From Cocos nucifera (lineage: Eukaryota; Streptophyta; Magnoliopsida; Arecales; Arecaceae): a stretch of DNA of 64,000 nucleotides. Position numbers and translations under genes: made by a program. Positions 12,721-24,579 of this stretch are shown in pieces; position 1 is the stretch's first letter, and the number at the start of each line of letters is the position of its first letter. Under the pieces are notes generated by a model, which was not told the DNA's origin, searched no databases, and worked only from the letters and a program-made list of their open reading frames with translations. The DNA lies in NCBI GenBank assembly GCA_006176705.1, contig QRFJ01000046.1:2652545-2716544 (forward strand), read 5' to 3'.

Positions 12721-12929
12721 GGGGGCGTATAAGGATTTCTTTAAGTCATGAAGACTGGACGGGTTGACCTGTTCGACCCGACTTGGATGTTGGTATGAGT
12801 TGGCTCCGCGTCCAATCGCCCAAATCGCCATGGTCGAACTGGCCTCAACCTGTCCGAAAGAACCACTCTAATCAAATATTAGGATTATTATCCCATGTCG
12901 AATTAAATTAAAATTAAAAAAAAAAATTT

Positions 12930-13835
12930 ATCATCGATGATCTATAAAATAAAATTTCATCTGAAGTTGATGGTGATGCCTCCGACAGGATCATCCAACG
13001 ATCAAGTTAGCTCTTTTGATCAATAGAAATAGAGTACTCAGTCAAGAATTCAGCAAATTTTTTTTAAAAAAAAGAGAGTTTAGAGAAAACATATCCAGAG
13101 AATCCCTTTTATAGATGGAGTTCGAAGTAGACTGATAGTGATAACCTTAACCGTTCGATCGTAAGCCGCTCGAAACCACGTGAAATTTATTACGAAGAAA
13201 GACATCGTCCGTAGTAGACTGATAATGACAGTTGTAACCATTCGATAGTGGGATCGTCTGTAGCAAACTGATAAATGACAGTCGTAACCATCCGGTAGTT
13301 ACTCGGAGCCACGTGGAGTTTGTTATGGAGAGAGATGTCCGTTGTCGTGATGTGCCCATTCGTTGAGATTTAATAGTCGAAGTTCGGAGGAAGCAGGTGT
13401 TGGTTGGTGAAGAGCTTTGATATATATCAATTCCAGAGGAGTTCGGACTCCTAAAGGGAATACGGCTAGAGGAGATCATTCGGAAGAAATACTACTTGAA
13501 ATCTGGAAGTAATCCGCTGGAGAAATTCGGATGGAGATCGATTGATGGAGAAGTCTAGAAGAAATTTGGCTCCTAAAGGAATCCGATTGAAAGAGAAGTC
13601 CGAAAGGAGTCTGGCTCCTGGAGGAATCCGACTGAAGGAGAAGTCCGAAAGAAGTCTGGCTACTCGAGGAATTCGATTGAAGGAGAAGTCCGGACTGAAG
13701 GAGAATTTTCGATCGAAGCTGTTGAAGGAGTCCAGACTGAAGGAGAATTCTCGATCGAAGCTCTTCTATGATTATCAGTTACATTAGGCTAAGCATCAGA
13801 TTGAACTTCGGCAGAAGCGGAGTTTATCTCCAATA
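12930..13835 (-). repeat. 3' LTR of copy 1 (left), outer end truncated
   Basis: Aligns along its length with 17326-18292, the solo LTR at 24580 and the LTRs at 38836 and 42738. The outer terminal TGTTG and about 50 following bases are missing; the homology starts after an A-rich junction near 12925. The inner end is CCAATA where the canonical end is CCAACA. Confidence 0.8.
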
Positions 13836-13852
13836 ATAGTCCCTCTACTTTC
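13836..13852 (-). other. Polypurine tract of copy 1
   Basis: Read on the minus strand, a purine-rich run (AAAGTAGAGGGAC) precedes the 3' LTR directly. It is the counterpart of the cleaner AAAGTGGGGGGC tract in copy 2. Confidence 0.6.
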
Positions 13853-13916
13853 GAGTTAGAAATTCGAAGGAAAGGGGTATAAAAAAGATGATTGTTGAAG
13901 TTCTTTTCTGGGCTCT

Positions 13917-15340
13917 TCACCCGTTGAGGTTGAAGCTCGAGGGAGATCTTATTTTTTTTTGAAGTTGAAGCTCGGGGGAGATCTTATCTCCAACTAAGAT
14001 TGAAGGAGATCTTATCTTCTTTTGAAGTTGAAGCTCGGAGGAGATCTTATCTCCCACCACGGTTGAAGAAGATTTTATCTTCTTTTGAAGTTGAAGCTCG
14101 GGGGAGATCTTATCTCCGACCGAGGTTGAAGAAAATCCTATCTTCTTTTGAAGTTGAGGCTCGGGAGAGATCTTATCTTCAGCCGAGGTTGAAGAAGGTC
14201 CTATTTTTTGTTGAAGTTGAGGCTCAGAGGAGATCTTATCTCCAATCAAGGTTGTAGGAGATCTTATCTCCTATTGAAGTTGAAGCTCGGAGGAGATCTT
14301 ATCTCCAATCGAGATTGAAACTCGGAGGAGATCTTATCTCTTGTTAAGGTTGAAGCTCGGGGAGATCTTATCTTTGACCGAGGTTGAAGTCCGGGGGAGA
14401 TCTTATCTTCCGTTGAGGTTGAAAGAGATCCTATCTCCTGTTGAAGTTGAAGCTCGGGAGAAATCTTATCTCTCGTTGAGGTTGAAGCTTGGGGAATCAT
14501 ATCTCCCAGTCGAGGTTGAAACTTGGGGAAGATCTTATCTCCTGTTGAGGTTAAAGCTCGAGGAAGATCTTATCTCCAATCGAGATTGAATCTCGGAGGA
14601 AATCTTATCTCCAGCCGAGGTTGTAGAAGATCTTATCTCCATTGAAGTTGAAGCTCGGAGGAGATCTTATCTCCAGACGAGGTTGTAGAAGATCTTATCT
14701 TCTGTTGAGGTTGAAGGAGATTCTATCTTCTGTTGAAATTGAAGCTCGGAGGAGATCTTATCTCCAGTTGAGGTTGTAGGAGATCCTATCTTCTATTGAA
14801 GTTGAAGTTCGAAAGAGATCTTATCTCCCGTTGAGGTTAAAGCTCGGAGGAGATCTTATCTCCAGCTGAGGTTGTAGGAGATTTTATCTTCTGTTGAAGT
14901 TGAAGCTCAGAGGAGATCTTATCTCCAGTCGAGATTGTAGAAGATCTTATCTCCTGTAGAGGTTGAAGGATTCTATCTTCTGTTGAAATTGAAGCTCGGA
15001 AGAGATCTTATCTCCAGTCGAGATTGTAGGAGATCTTATCTTCTATTGAAGCTCGGGGAGATCTTATCTCCTATTGAGGTTGAAGCTCGAGAGAGATCTT
15101 ATATCCGACCGAAGTTGTAGGAGATCTTATCTCCTGTTGAAGTTGAAGCTCGGAAGAGATCTTATCTCTAACCGAAGTTGTAGAAAATCTTATCTTCTGT
15201 TGAAGTTGAAGCTCATGAGAGATCTTATCTCTAGCCGAGGTTGAAGGAGATCGTATCTTCTGTTGAAGTTGAAGCTCAGAAAAGATCTTATCTCCAACCG
15301 AGGTTGTAGAAGATCTTATCTCCTATTGAAGTATTGGAAT
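13917..15340 (-). repeat. Tandem array of about 30-bp subunits with AGATCT palindromes
   Basis: Dozens of degenerate copies alternate at about 28 and 34 bp, forming a higher-order unit of about 62 bp. Each subunit carries a version of GGAGATCTTATCTCC, a palindrome with a three-base loop, followed by a GAGGTTG/GAAGTTGAAGCTCGG spacer. The array fills the interval between gag and the 3' LTR where pol normally sits. Both strands show repeat-derived open frames of about 60-110 codons; these look like by-products of the repeat. At about 15340-15600 the array passes into a few copies of a second unit (TTCGACTTTGCTCACGTTAGG type), which is expanded in copy 2. Confidence 0.85.
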
Positions 15341-15849
15341 CGTCGGTACGGCCTATTCCTCCATCTTGTCTTATATTGACGAGGTCTTCGACTTTGCTCA
15401 CGTTAGGATGAGGTTCTTCTCCTATTTCTAACGGACTGTAGGGATACATTAGGGCCGTCATCAGGGCCTCTCCCCTCATTTCATCTAAAATGAACGAGAC
15501 CTTCGAGTTTGCTCACGTTAGGATGAGGTTCTCCTCCTGTCTTAAATAATCGGAGGTCTTTGACTTGCTCATGTTAGGATGAGGTTCTCTTTCTATTCCT
15601 AACATGGCCACTTTTGATTGCTTTTTTCCTATCATCACATAGTTTTAGCACCAAGAAACAATAATGTTGAGATGGAGGAGTTTTATTGAAGAAAAATTAC
15701 TGATAGTATATTCTCAAATTTTTTGAATTCTAAGGTTGTGGGAGCGTTGTTCCTCCGAGCTTCTTCAGGTAATAAGCTTCGGGCCGGACGATCTCCTCTA
15801 TTTCATACGGATCTTTTCAATTTAGGACAAGCTTCCCCTGGCTTTGAGG

Positions 15850-17217
15850 CTAAGAGATGGCGGCTTGTAGAAGCACTAAGTCCCTCAGAGATAGTATTGA
15901 TGATGCCGAGAGGCGGTCGATCTTCTTGTTATTTCTCCCTCCTTGGTGGTTTTGATTATCTTCTTTTGCTTCAGGCCGGCATCTACGGAGCATTGAGGGG
16001 GACGTAGTTGTGAAACCTTCTGGGGGGAGAACTTCGTCGTGCCCTTCTGTCGGGGCTTCTTTGATGATGAGTTCGAGGAGGAGTTTGGGCTCGCTTGCGC
16101 TCGGGGGGAGTCTGTGAGCGTGGCCAAACTTCATTCGAACATCCATCAGCTGCGTGTTTATTAGACTCGCCCGCCCGTCGCTCTCCTGTGGCTTTCTCAT
16201 CCTTCAATTTGAAGGCTTCTTCCGCTCGGATATATCATTCAGCTCGAGCTAGCAAATCAGTAAAGTCCCTGGGGTACTTCTTCTCCAGGAAGAACAGTAA
16301 ATTATTTTTCTGAAGGCCATCTTTGAGTGCGGCCATTGCAACAGATTGGTCTAGGTTTCGGACCTTCAATGCAGCAGTATTAAATTGGGTGACATAAGCC
16401 TGGATAGATTCTTCCTCCTTCTTGATATTCATCAGAAAATTCGAACCTCGGTGGGGACATCAGCTGCTAACGAAGTGAGCCACAAACCGGTGGCTTATTT
16501 GATCAAAGAAGAAGATCGTACCCAACTTCAATGTCGAGTATTAGTTTCTTGATGCTCCCTTTAAGGTAGACGAAAAAGCTCGGTATAAGATGGCATCTGA
16601 TGCATCATGGAGCAGCATCATGGTCCGAAAGGCCTTCAGGTGATGGACTGGATCAGAGGTTCTGTCGTAGCTTTCAAATTAGGAAAGCTTGAAGTTCGAT
16701 GGAACGGGCTCTTGCATAATCTTTTGAGAAAAAGAAAAATCAGTGCAAATATTATTACTATATGAGGAGGAAGTATGACGGAACTCTTTAATTCGTCGGC
16801 TCATTTCCTGGAGTCTTTGATTCAGGAGATTTTCACGATCATTGATCTCCAGGATATTCTGATGGGACAGAGGCAAAGCTCCCCCTGGGTCGAGTCATGG
16901 TCCGAGCAAGGGCTCTCCACCCTCTGCTTTCCCTTTTCAGAGGTCATCGGTCGGTTAACCCAAGTCGGTCATCTTTCGATCGGATCATGGGGCTCCAAAG
17001 AAGTCTGCTCCAATCGAATTGGCGTCGGAGCCTGACGATGTATGGCCTGCACCACCTCTATGAGATCGCGAACCTGCTGGACCAGCAGGTTGAACTATCC
17101 CGCATCCATCATAGTTGCAGGTGGCACTTGAGTTATCAGAGCTGAAGTAGATAAATCTGAATGGAATTTGGCTGTAGAGGCCGTTGATCACTCGATCGAA
17201 GCTTTCTTGGGAGACAT
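15850..17217 (-). pseudogene. Broken gag of copy 1
   Basis: An ATG at 17217 starts a frame that stops at codon 10 (TGA at 17190-17188). The same frame continues with further stops and includes a QQVRDLIEVVQAI stretch typical of Ty3/gypsy gag N-termini. At 16432-16235 an open segment carries the retrotransposon gag core, with QAYVTQFNTAALKV followed by FFLEKKYPRDFTDLLARAE. It then runs towards a Lys/Glu/Arg-rich tail with frame changes. Several stops and shifts make it non-functional. Gag would form the virus-like particle in the cytoplasm. Confidence 0.8.
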
Positions 17218-17305
17218 TTTTTTCGAAAAGAACTCTAGAGAGGAAGAAGAGAGATTGTTGCTGAGCACTTCTTTAAGAACAAGAGAACTTCAGGAACAGA
17301 GGTAT

Positions 17306-17321
17306 CCTTCCTCTAGCGCCA
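17306..17321 (-). other. Primer-binding site of copy 1
   Basis: Four bases inside the 5' LTR, the minus strand reads TGGCGCTAGAGGAAGG. This differs by one or two bases from copy 2 and is complementary to the 3' end of plant tRNA-Asn as I remember it (ending TTCTAGCG plus CCA). Confidence 0.6.
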
Positions 17322-17325
17322 ATCT

Positions 17326-18292
17326 TGTTGGTGCATAATATGGTTGACGTCGGATCGAGCTGAAGTTGAGGAAGAAGAGGTCACCGTTGGTGACCTGCAA
17401 AACAAAGTCCCATCCAAAGTTGGTGGTGATGGCTCCGACAGGATCCTTCGACGATCAAGTCAGCTCTTCTAGCCAACAAAAATGGAGTATTCAGACAAGA
17501 ATTCAGCAGAATTTAAAAAAGAAGAAGATAGTTTAGAAAAAACGTATCTAGAGGATCCCTTTTATAGATGGAGTCTGGAGCAGACTGATAGTGACAATCG
17601 TAACCGTCTGATCGTGGGTCGCTCAAGATCATGTAAAATTTATTATGGAGAGAGGCATCGTCCGTAGTAGATGGATAATGACAGTCGTAATCGTCCGGTA
17701 GTGGGATCGGCTGTAGCAGACTGATAAATGACAGTCATAACCATCCGATAATGGACCGCTCAGAGCCACATGGAGTTTGTTACGAAGAAAGGTGTCTGTT
17801 GTCGTGATGTGCTCGTTCGTTGAGATTTAATAGTCGAAGTCCGGAGGAAGCAGGCATTGGTTGGTGAAGAGCTTTGACATATATCAATTCCAGAGGAGTT
17901 CGGACTCCTAAAGGAAATATGGCTAGAGGAGATTATCCGGGAGGAATACTACTTAAAATCTGGAAGTAATCCATTGGAGGAATTTGGATGGAGTTCGACT
18001 GATGGAGAAGTTCAGAAGAAGTTCGGCTCTTGGAGGAATCCGACTGAAGGAGAAGTCCGAAAGAAGTTCGGTTGCTGGAGAAATCCGTCTGAAGGAGAAG
18101 TCTAAAAGGAATTCGATTTCTGTAGGAATCCGACTAAAGAAGAAGTCCGGACTGAAGGAGAATTTTCGATCGAAGCTGCTGAAGGAGTTCGGACTGAAGT
18201 AAAATTTTCGATCGAAGCCCTTCTATGATTACCAGTTATATTAGGCTAAGTATCAGACTGGACTTCGACGGAAGCGGGATTTTTTTCTAATA
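17326..18292 (-). repeat. 5' LTR of copy 1 (right), about 967 bp
   Basis: Begins TGTTGGTGCATAATATGG on the + strand and ends in a degraded CTAATA where related LTRs end in CCAACA. A TATA box in minus orientation lies near 17550. There are many substitutions and small indels relative to the left LTR, so the insertion is not recent. Confidence 0.85.
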
Positions 18293-21200
18293 AGAATAAA
18301 ATAAAATAATTTTTTAAAAAGATGTTTTACTATTTTTTATTTAAAAATTTATATTAGTTCTAATAAAAAATAGCATCTAATTTTTAATTTCTTTTAGGAT
18401 GTAATTCAAGCTCATTAAGTAATAATAAGTTGAGTTAATGATATATCTAAACAACCCATCTTGATCTGCAATTGTACTGCTCTAATCTAATGTGATCCAA
18501 TTTCATCGTTAGCCAAATTTATACCAAGATAGGAATTATGCCACGTTAAAGATGATTCAAGCTAACCTGCTCCAAAAATATTGTGAACATTTATCCAAAC
18601 CATAAATTTTGAAATATTTTGGATCTAATCATCTAAACAAACTCTAATTGAATTAGATTTGGTTGAACAGGAATCCTACAAAATACCACTACTTCATGGG
18701 GCAGGTTTCTTCATTTCTTCAAAAAAATTATTAATGACCTAAGTTTAAAATATAATTAATCAATTTGTTCAGAAAAAAAGTGAGTGGAACAAGTGTAAAA
18801 TTATAAAAATATGAAATCCAGTATTAAAATTCGGGATTGATCCGGATGGCGGAACGCCTACATGTTTGATTGTGGTTAAAGATCAGACCATTCATTCATA
18901 CGCCTCTGGTTTGAATAAGTCCAATTTTTCTTCGGATTAGCAGCAAACCCAGGTTATAAATAAGGATTCTTGATGACCTGGGTTGCCGTTTGTCCGTTGC
19001 CTCAGCCTCTCAACCCTCGGTCTTCAACCCAATATTTTGTCCGACCCACTTTTTCTATTCCATTCCCTTGGTTTTTGGTACAATTTTCTATCCGTTACAA
19101 CTCAAATAATCAATACTCCTCCCCGTCCCCGCTCCAGTCTCCCCACGAGGCCCGGGGAAGAAGCATCACCTTTACTTTCTCCCTTCCTTCCCCAAAAAGA
19201 GCCAATGAGACTCTGGAGGAGCGTTTATTCAAAACTTTCCGACCCAGCCACCCTTCCCCGGTTCCTCCCCTACACACTTGCCTCTCATCTCACCTTTCAC
19301 ACGACCTAAAGACCTCTTATGCCACCCAAAGACCTGAAGTCAGTCCCTTCTTTCGACTGCATATTTTTTGGGAGAAAGAAGGGACCGACTTCACTATAAT
19401 AACTAGATCCAAACACTTGGATCTCTAGTTACTAGGTGGAGGGCTATGATTCCGGATTGGGGGGCAAAGAAAGAAAATGTGCATTTTAATTTTTTCATGA
19501 GGAAGCTTAGCTATAAAGTGAGGTTTGAGTATAGCAGCAAATTTATTTTGTGCTGCGTGAAAAATACTACGTAATGGCTGTCTGGAGCAAGTTTATTCAT
19601 AGACTCTGAAACACCCAATTTGGCTGCTTGAAAAAAAGTTGGCCTGCAGATTATGGACGCTGCTTAAAGCTGGACGGCATTCAATCAGAGTCATTTTTGG
19701 TACCTCAAAATTCTTAGAGTTGCCTCTCCAACTTCTTCCTCCCAACTTTCTTGATATCCTTGGTCCTTGGACCCACCAGAAGATATCACATGGAGAGACT
19801 GCCAAGATCCCGTAAGGTCCAAACGAGTTCATGCGTCCACACTGACATACCTCCATTACTTATACAACACGATCACTACCATATCACTGCAAGCTTGCAA
19901 TGGGGGAAATAGGCTGCCTTAAGGATATTGAGACATGCAAATGGGGGAAAAAGAAAAACTGCAACGAAATCCATTCCAAAATCAGGACATTTCGCCGGTT
20001 TCATAATGCAAGGAATATGGGTTGCAAACTTTTGGTGCCCCAATTTTGTTATAACCAACTCCTTCATTACCATGTTTCCAAAACAAGATTTCAAAATGCC
20101 CTTGGGAATGGTATATATTGAGGTGGCCCAAAAACCTGAGGCCAGCCATCCGATGATTGTGAGATGAGACCGAAGGCTAAACTTTGGCAAGGTGAAATAA
20201 GGTCTGGAACAGAGAGAACCCGTCTAACTCTGCAAAGTGAGATGAGACTGGAGGCTAAACGATGTTAATGATGAATCAGAATGCCATTAGAACTATATCA
20301 TAAATTGATAAATTAGGTGAGAAAGAAGTGAAAGATGGTGGACATCTGCACATAGCGCAAAGGCATGCCTTCATTCATTTCGAGCAAAAGACCAAACACG
20401 GTCACAAGAACATTCGCTGGAACATATATAGTCTGCAGCAAGAAGCCTTCCAGCCAAGATTCGTTGCCTCGATACCGAATTCTATATCAATATCATAGTT
20501 CCGATATGCAAAAAATATGCAACAGAAACAACTTTTAAATGCTCAATAATGCATCTTTTGGTACAACGAATTATTTGCTTACCTAATCAGTCATGGGCTA
20601 GCAGTTGATTCTTTGTTGGGAGGAATTTTTTTTTTCCTTCTCTCCCTCCCTGCTAATTAAGGTTCTTCAGTATCTTGACATGCTGTATTTGTTAAACACG
20701 GTATATATTTTAATAGATGATTATAGGGGGGAAAAAGGCAATACAAAAGGGCACCTGGAGAAGAAAACGAACCATGTTGCATCAAATGAAACCCATTTGA
20801 TAGCGCCAATGAAATTTTACAACACCATGTTATGCCTTTACCCGAAAGTTTAGAGACCCATGTGTGACCTCAGTTTTCTTGAGCGAAGTCTGCTGAGCTA
20901 AATATCAACGGTAACTTAACTAGAAGTGTCACGACTCGGCTCCCTAAAGCATTAATATTCGTTCATCTGGTGACAATAATAACCTACCTCTGGTTTTGAA
21001 GAATTGATCAATTACGTTTTGCCATTCAACATATGGTGTCCAGGTCGGCAAATTAACATCTTTAGAACCTCTCCTTCTTAAGACCATGTGTTGTTCTTGG
21101 AGTGTGCAAAACTATCACGCCCATCATGAAAAGGAAATGCTATTAGAACCACTCTTTCGAGAAACAGATGGAATCAATGTGTCGTTATTAAAGTAGGTCT

Positions 21201-22499
21201 ACTACAAGCGAAGACACGTAATCATGTGGTCTAATCTCATCCATCATTGGACCGTTAGGTGGAATCCTCATCCTCTCTCTCTATAAATATTTGGTCGATA
21301 ATCCCAGCCTTCCGCGGGTAGGCAAATGCAAAGCTCCCCAAATAAATCGTTAGCATGCTTGTCATCAAAAAAATTGATAGCATGCCTGAACTTTTTGGAT
21401 TAAAATGTCTTTGGATGCGGATCCATTTGGACTTAACTCATGTCTAAGATGCAAATTTATGGGTTTGAGTTTAAATAACAATAACAGATCTGCAACCAAG
21501 TCAGCTATGGGTCCAGCAAGTGTGAATTTAATCCTGAATGCTACTACCGTATGCTTTATCTATTAAAAAAAAAAATAAATAAATAAGCGGACCCAATACA
21601 TGCCTTAATAATTAAATAACAAAATCATGGGAACCTGTCCATTGATCGAGGACGCATGAGGACATCAGCCACAAAATGAATCCTATGTGTTCGAGGACTG
21701 GACATTTTAATCCTGTGAACTCATATTCGTTTTTTCATAAAAAAGAGATACCTGTGAATTGGAAAGTGGATGCAGTATTCTGAGGTTCTGTACGAACTAG
21801 CCTTTTTGGTGCCTTTGTGATGTGGAAGATTTCTAAGTCTTAGTATTAAAATTGGTGACTAATTGATGAAACGTTAGGTCCGTGCTGAGTTTTGTTAAGT
21901 AATCATTGATGCATATTCATGCTTTGCTACTGGAATAATTTCTATGAGGTTAACTAAAAAATCTGGAGAGCAATCAAAGGAGGAGAATTGAAGGATGAAT
22001 CCTTATCTGAAAATAAGAACTTGCATTAAGTTATGGCTAATCAAAGCCCAAGCCCAAACTGGTTAAGTTTGAAATGATAGGGGTATCCTTGTGCAATAAT
22101 TGCTGTGATCAAATGTGTGTCGTGGTACGTGAAGGGATTCTCTAATATAATTGGTGGTTCGGTACCTTAAAGCAACCTCATTCAAATTTCAAAAATGCTA
22201 CTTTGGCCTGCAGCCAGTGGAAGGTAGAAATATTCTCTTCCATGAGCCATCAATTTCTACATGACTTCTTACTTAGAATGGATTTTCTCGAACTTGTGTG
22301 AACAAAACCACTGCCCACCCTTCGTAGCACGGGTTCTCCACACTCAATGGATTCTTGCTTCCACTGATCTCCAAGTCTTTATTATGGTCAAGGTACTCTT
22401 TCGCCTCCTATGGATGTGCCAACAATTTGGACAACCTCTTAAATTCTCAATATAAGCCTTAGCCTTTGTCAGTTTATCTCATTTTGAGGCAAGGAAGAT
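18293..22499. other. Intergenic DNA, no gene supported
   Basis: A 4.2 kb stretch. It begins with very AT-rich sequence after the LTR. Overlapping frames at 18970-19428 (152 and 108 codons, +) and a 104-codon frame at 20190-19876 (-) have no recognisable domain. The last few hundred bases should contain the promoter of the LOR gene. No element ends or RNA genes were recognised. Confidence 0.4.
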
Positions 22500-23270
22500 A
22501 TGGGTGGAGTGACAAACATAACCCCAGTCGTGAGCAAGATCTACTGCTCTTCCTCTCAGACCACATTAATGGTGAGGAGGCGACCTCGCATGGTGAATGG
22601 AGGTGGCTTTGTGGTCATGAGTTCTAATCAGAATGCGGTTTTCAAGGTTGATGGTTGTGGGATCCTGGGCATCAAGGGAGAGTTGATTCTAAGGGATGGA
22701 GATGGAGCTCCAATACTTCTCATCCACAAAAAGGTGATCACTTTGGCTCTTCCTCCTTGTTACCATATTGTTGTGTTCACTGAGATCTTTCAAATTGTCA
22801 GGGAGGCGTCGTGCAAGCGCTAAGTGCTCACAACCTATGGAACAGTTACCTAATGCACTACGAAGAACCAAGCAAGTTAGTTTTTAGCTTGAGAGAGCCA
22901 AAATCACGTCTTCTGACGAAGAGTTCTATAAAGATCTCAACTGATACGAACGGGCGAAACAGGGACTGGGGCTTCGAAGTGAGGGGTTCATTCATCAAGA
23001 GGGCTTGCACCATCAATGATCGAAGAGGCAACGTTGTTGCCCAGGTAATTAGCAAACCATGCAAAAAAGCCCACGACTTAATTTAACCGCAAGCAATGAG
23101 ACAGAAAGTATTGTAACTTGTTCTTCTTTTTGAGTTAGGTGGGTCTCATGGAAACGATGGCAAACAAGGATTTCTACCATGTGGTGGTGCAACCAGGCTA
23201 TGACCAGGCCTTCGTCATTGGAGTGATAGCTATTCTTGACAACATACATGGGGAGTCCACCAGGTGTTGA
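22500..23270 (+). CDS. LURP-one-related (LOR) protein, 202 aa, three exons
   Basis: Plant LOR proteins (tubby-like C-terminal fold, DUF567) include Arabidopsis LURP1, needed for basal defence against a downy mildew; most members have no known biochemical role. Exons are 22500-22733, 22802-23044 and 23139-23270, all joined in phase 0, with donors AAG/GTGATC and CAG/GTAATT and acceptors GTCAG and GTTAG. The first intron is only 68 bp. Family features are the N-terminal strand LMVRRRPRMVNGGGFVV, the NAVFKVDG turn, GELILRDGDGAPIL, the NRDWGFEVRG strand, and the C-terminal DFYHVVVQPGYDQAFVIG followed by a hydrophobic helix (VIAILDNIHGE). That C-terminal helix lies inside the barrel in the family fold. 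The length matches the family. The start is the only suitable ATG before the first strand. The subfamily number cannot be set by eye. Confidence 0.9.
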
Positions 23271-24579
23271 TGGGAATAGAGGAAGAATGGTTGCAAGTTA
23301 CCTCTTGTTATCAGAGATACGGGGAGAGCAATGCAAACAGAGTTGGGAGCTATACAAAAGAATAGAAGCTGCTTGGAAGCTGAACATGGAAGTGTGGATA
23401 GCCTCCAGAGTCCATGGGGTTGCCCCTCATTCATGGATCATCACATTCCCAGGTTGTAGTGGTTCTTTACAACCTGAGACGATCCACGGTTATCATCATT
23501 AAATAAAGTTAACACTGTATACGATTAATGGTTAGCTAATACATGGTAGGTGAAGACATGAACATATTTGTGTGTAGATAATGTTGGAATATTTGTTTGT
23601 AAGTTAAAGGACAGAGAGAGTTTTGGTAGCGTCTCTTTTGTTATGGAATTGCTTGTACGCATTACGCTAACTTTATGGAACTTGCCAATGGGTTTATCTT
23701 GATATTAATCTGAATCCACATATCTTATCCATTTGATAAAAGAGAATGGCCGCAAACTTCAAAAAAGGGAATACTTCTGTTGAGATTCGTGCTTTTCTGA
23801 AATTTGTAAAGAGCTTCGAGTTGGTCCCTTTCGAATGCATGGCTTGTTCCGGCTTTTTGATATGGGCCCCAGACTTAGGAATAAAGGTGTTTGCTTCGGA
23901 AGCAAACCCCACCTCCTCTTTCTTCGTCCGGGCAGCGAAGAAACTTAGACAGGTATTATTTAATTCTTTTTAATTTTATAAAAATATCTAACGTCTATCC
24001 ATTGTACATGGTCCATATAGAACTAAACATCTGACTATGCTGCATGGATCCTCACAAAAAACACAATGATATTCATAATGTCAAAGTCTACATCTAAAAT
24101 AAGGAAAATAACTTAAATAAGGTCTCATATGGTTTTCCATTTAATTAGATGGCTAAGCTCTAGGACCGGATAAGCTCAACTAGGGCAAATGAAAGAACAA
24201 GTGATTTGTGTCCCTATCTGTGCATCTGTTTGCACAGAGAGTGGGAAGATGGAGTTTGACACCGAAGATCAAAGCAGTTGAATGTGATGTACTCTCTAAA
24301 ATATTTATAAAATAAATATTATATAATTTAAAAATCTCTTAGTTTATGCATTAAAACATTGAAAAATAATTAGTGTATCTGATTATTTTTACAGAAAAAT
24401 AAGCCAAAAACTATACGTTAGCAAGAATATTTCGCTCTGATGATTGGCTTCCACAACTACTAGAATGCCAAACAGACTGGCCAGAATATATATGTGGGCC
24501 TGATTTATATTGTTTTGGCTTGGAACATAATCTTCCCATTCAACAAAATTTTGAATGTAGAGAAATTCTTTATACATTA
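23271..24579. other. Intergenic DNA after LOR
   Basis: About 1.3 kb containing the LOR 3' UTR. A 75-codon frame at 23746-23973 (+) begins MAANFKKGN and is followed by an AT-rich tract; it matches no family I can name. Nothing else supported. Confidence 0.4.

Larger units (their letters stand above)
12930..18292 (-). mobile_element. Gag-only LTR retrotransposon, copy 1 (non-autonomous, decayed)
   Basis: Two long direct repeats (12930-13835 and 17326-18292) flank a 3.5 kb interior. Orientation is minus: the LTR TATA box (CTATAAAAGG on the minus strand, near 13110 and 17550), the primer-binding site next to the right LTR, the polypurine tract next to the left LTR and the gag remnants all read that way. 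The interior holds a broken gag next to the 5' (right) LTR and a 1.4 kb tandem array before the 3' (left) LTR. No protease, reverse transcriptase, RNase H or integrase motif was found in any frame. The left LTR lacks its outer 50 bp or so, and no target duplication was found. The family resembles plant terminal-repeat elements with a gag gene only; the gag type is Ty3/gypsy-like. Confidence 0.85.

Noticed and set aside
13917..14589. Repeat-protein gene in the array (several frames of 60-110 codons)
   Set aside because: Frames occur on both strands, are broken by length changes between units, and match no domain. They follow from the repeat unit.
13917..15340. CRISPR-like regularly spaced repeats
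   Set aside because: Repeats and spacers are both degenerate copies of each other, inside an LTR element of a plant nuclear genome.
18970..19428. 152-codon and 108-codon plus-strand frames
   Set aside because: Overlapping frames of a C/T-rich tract with no recognisable domain and no supporting neighbours.
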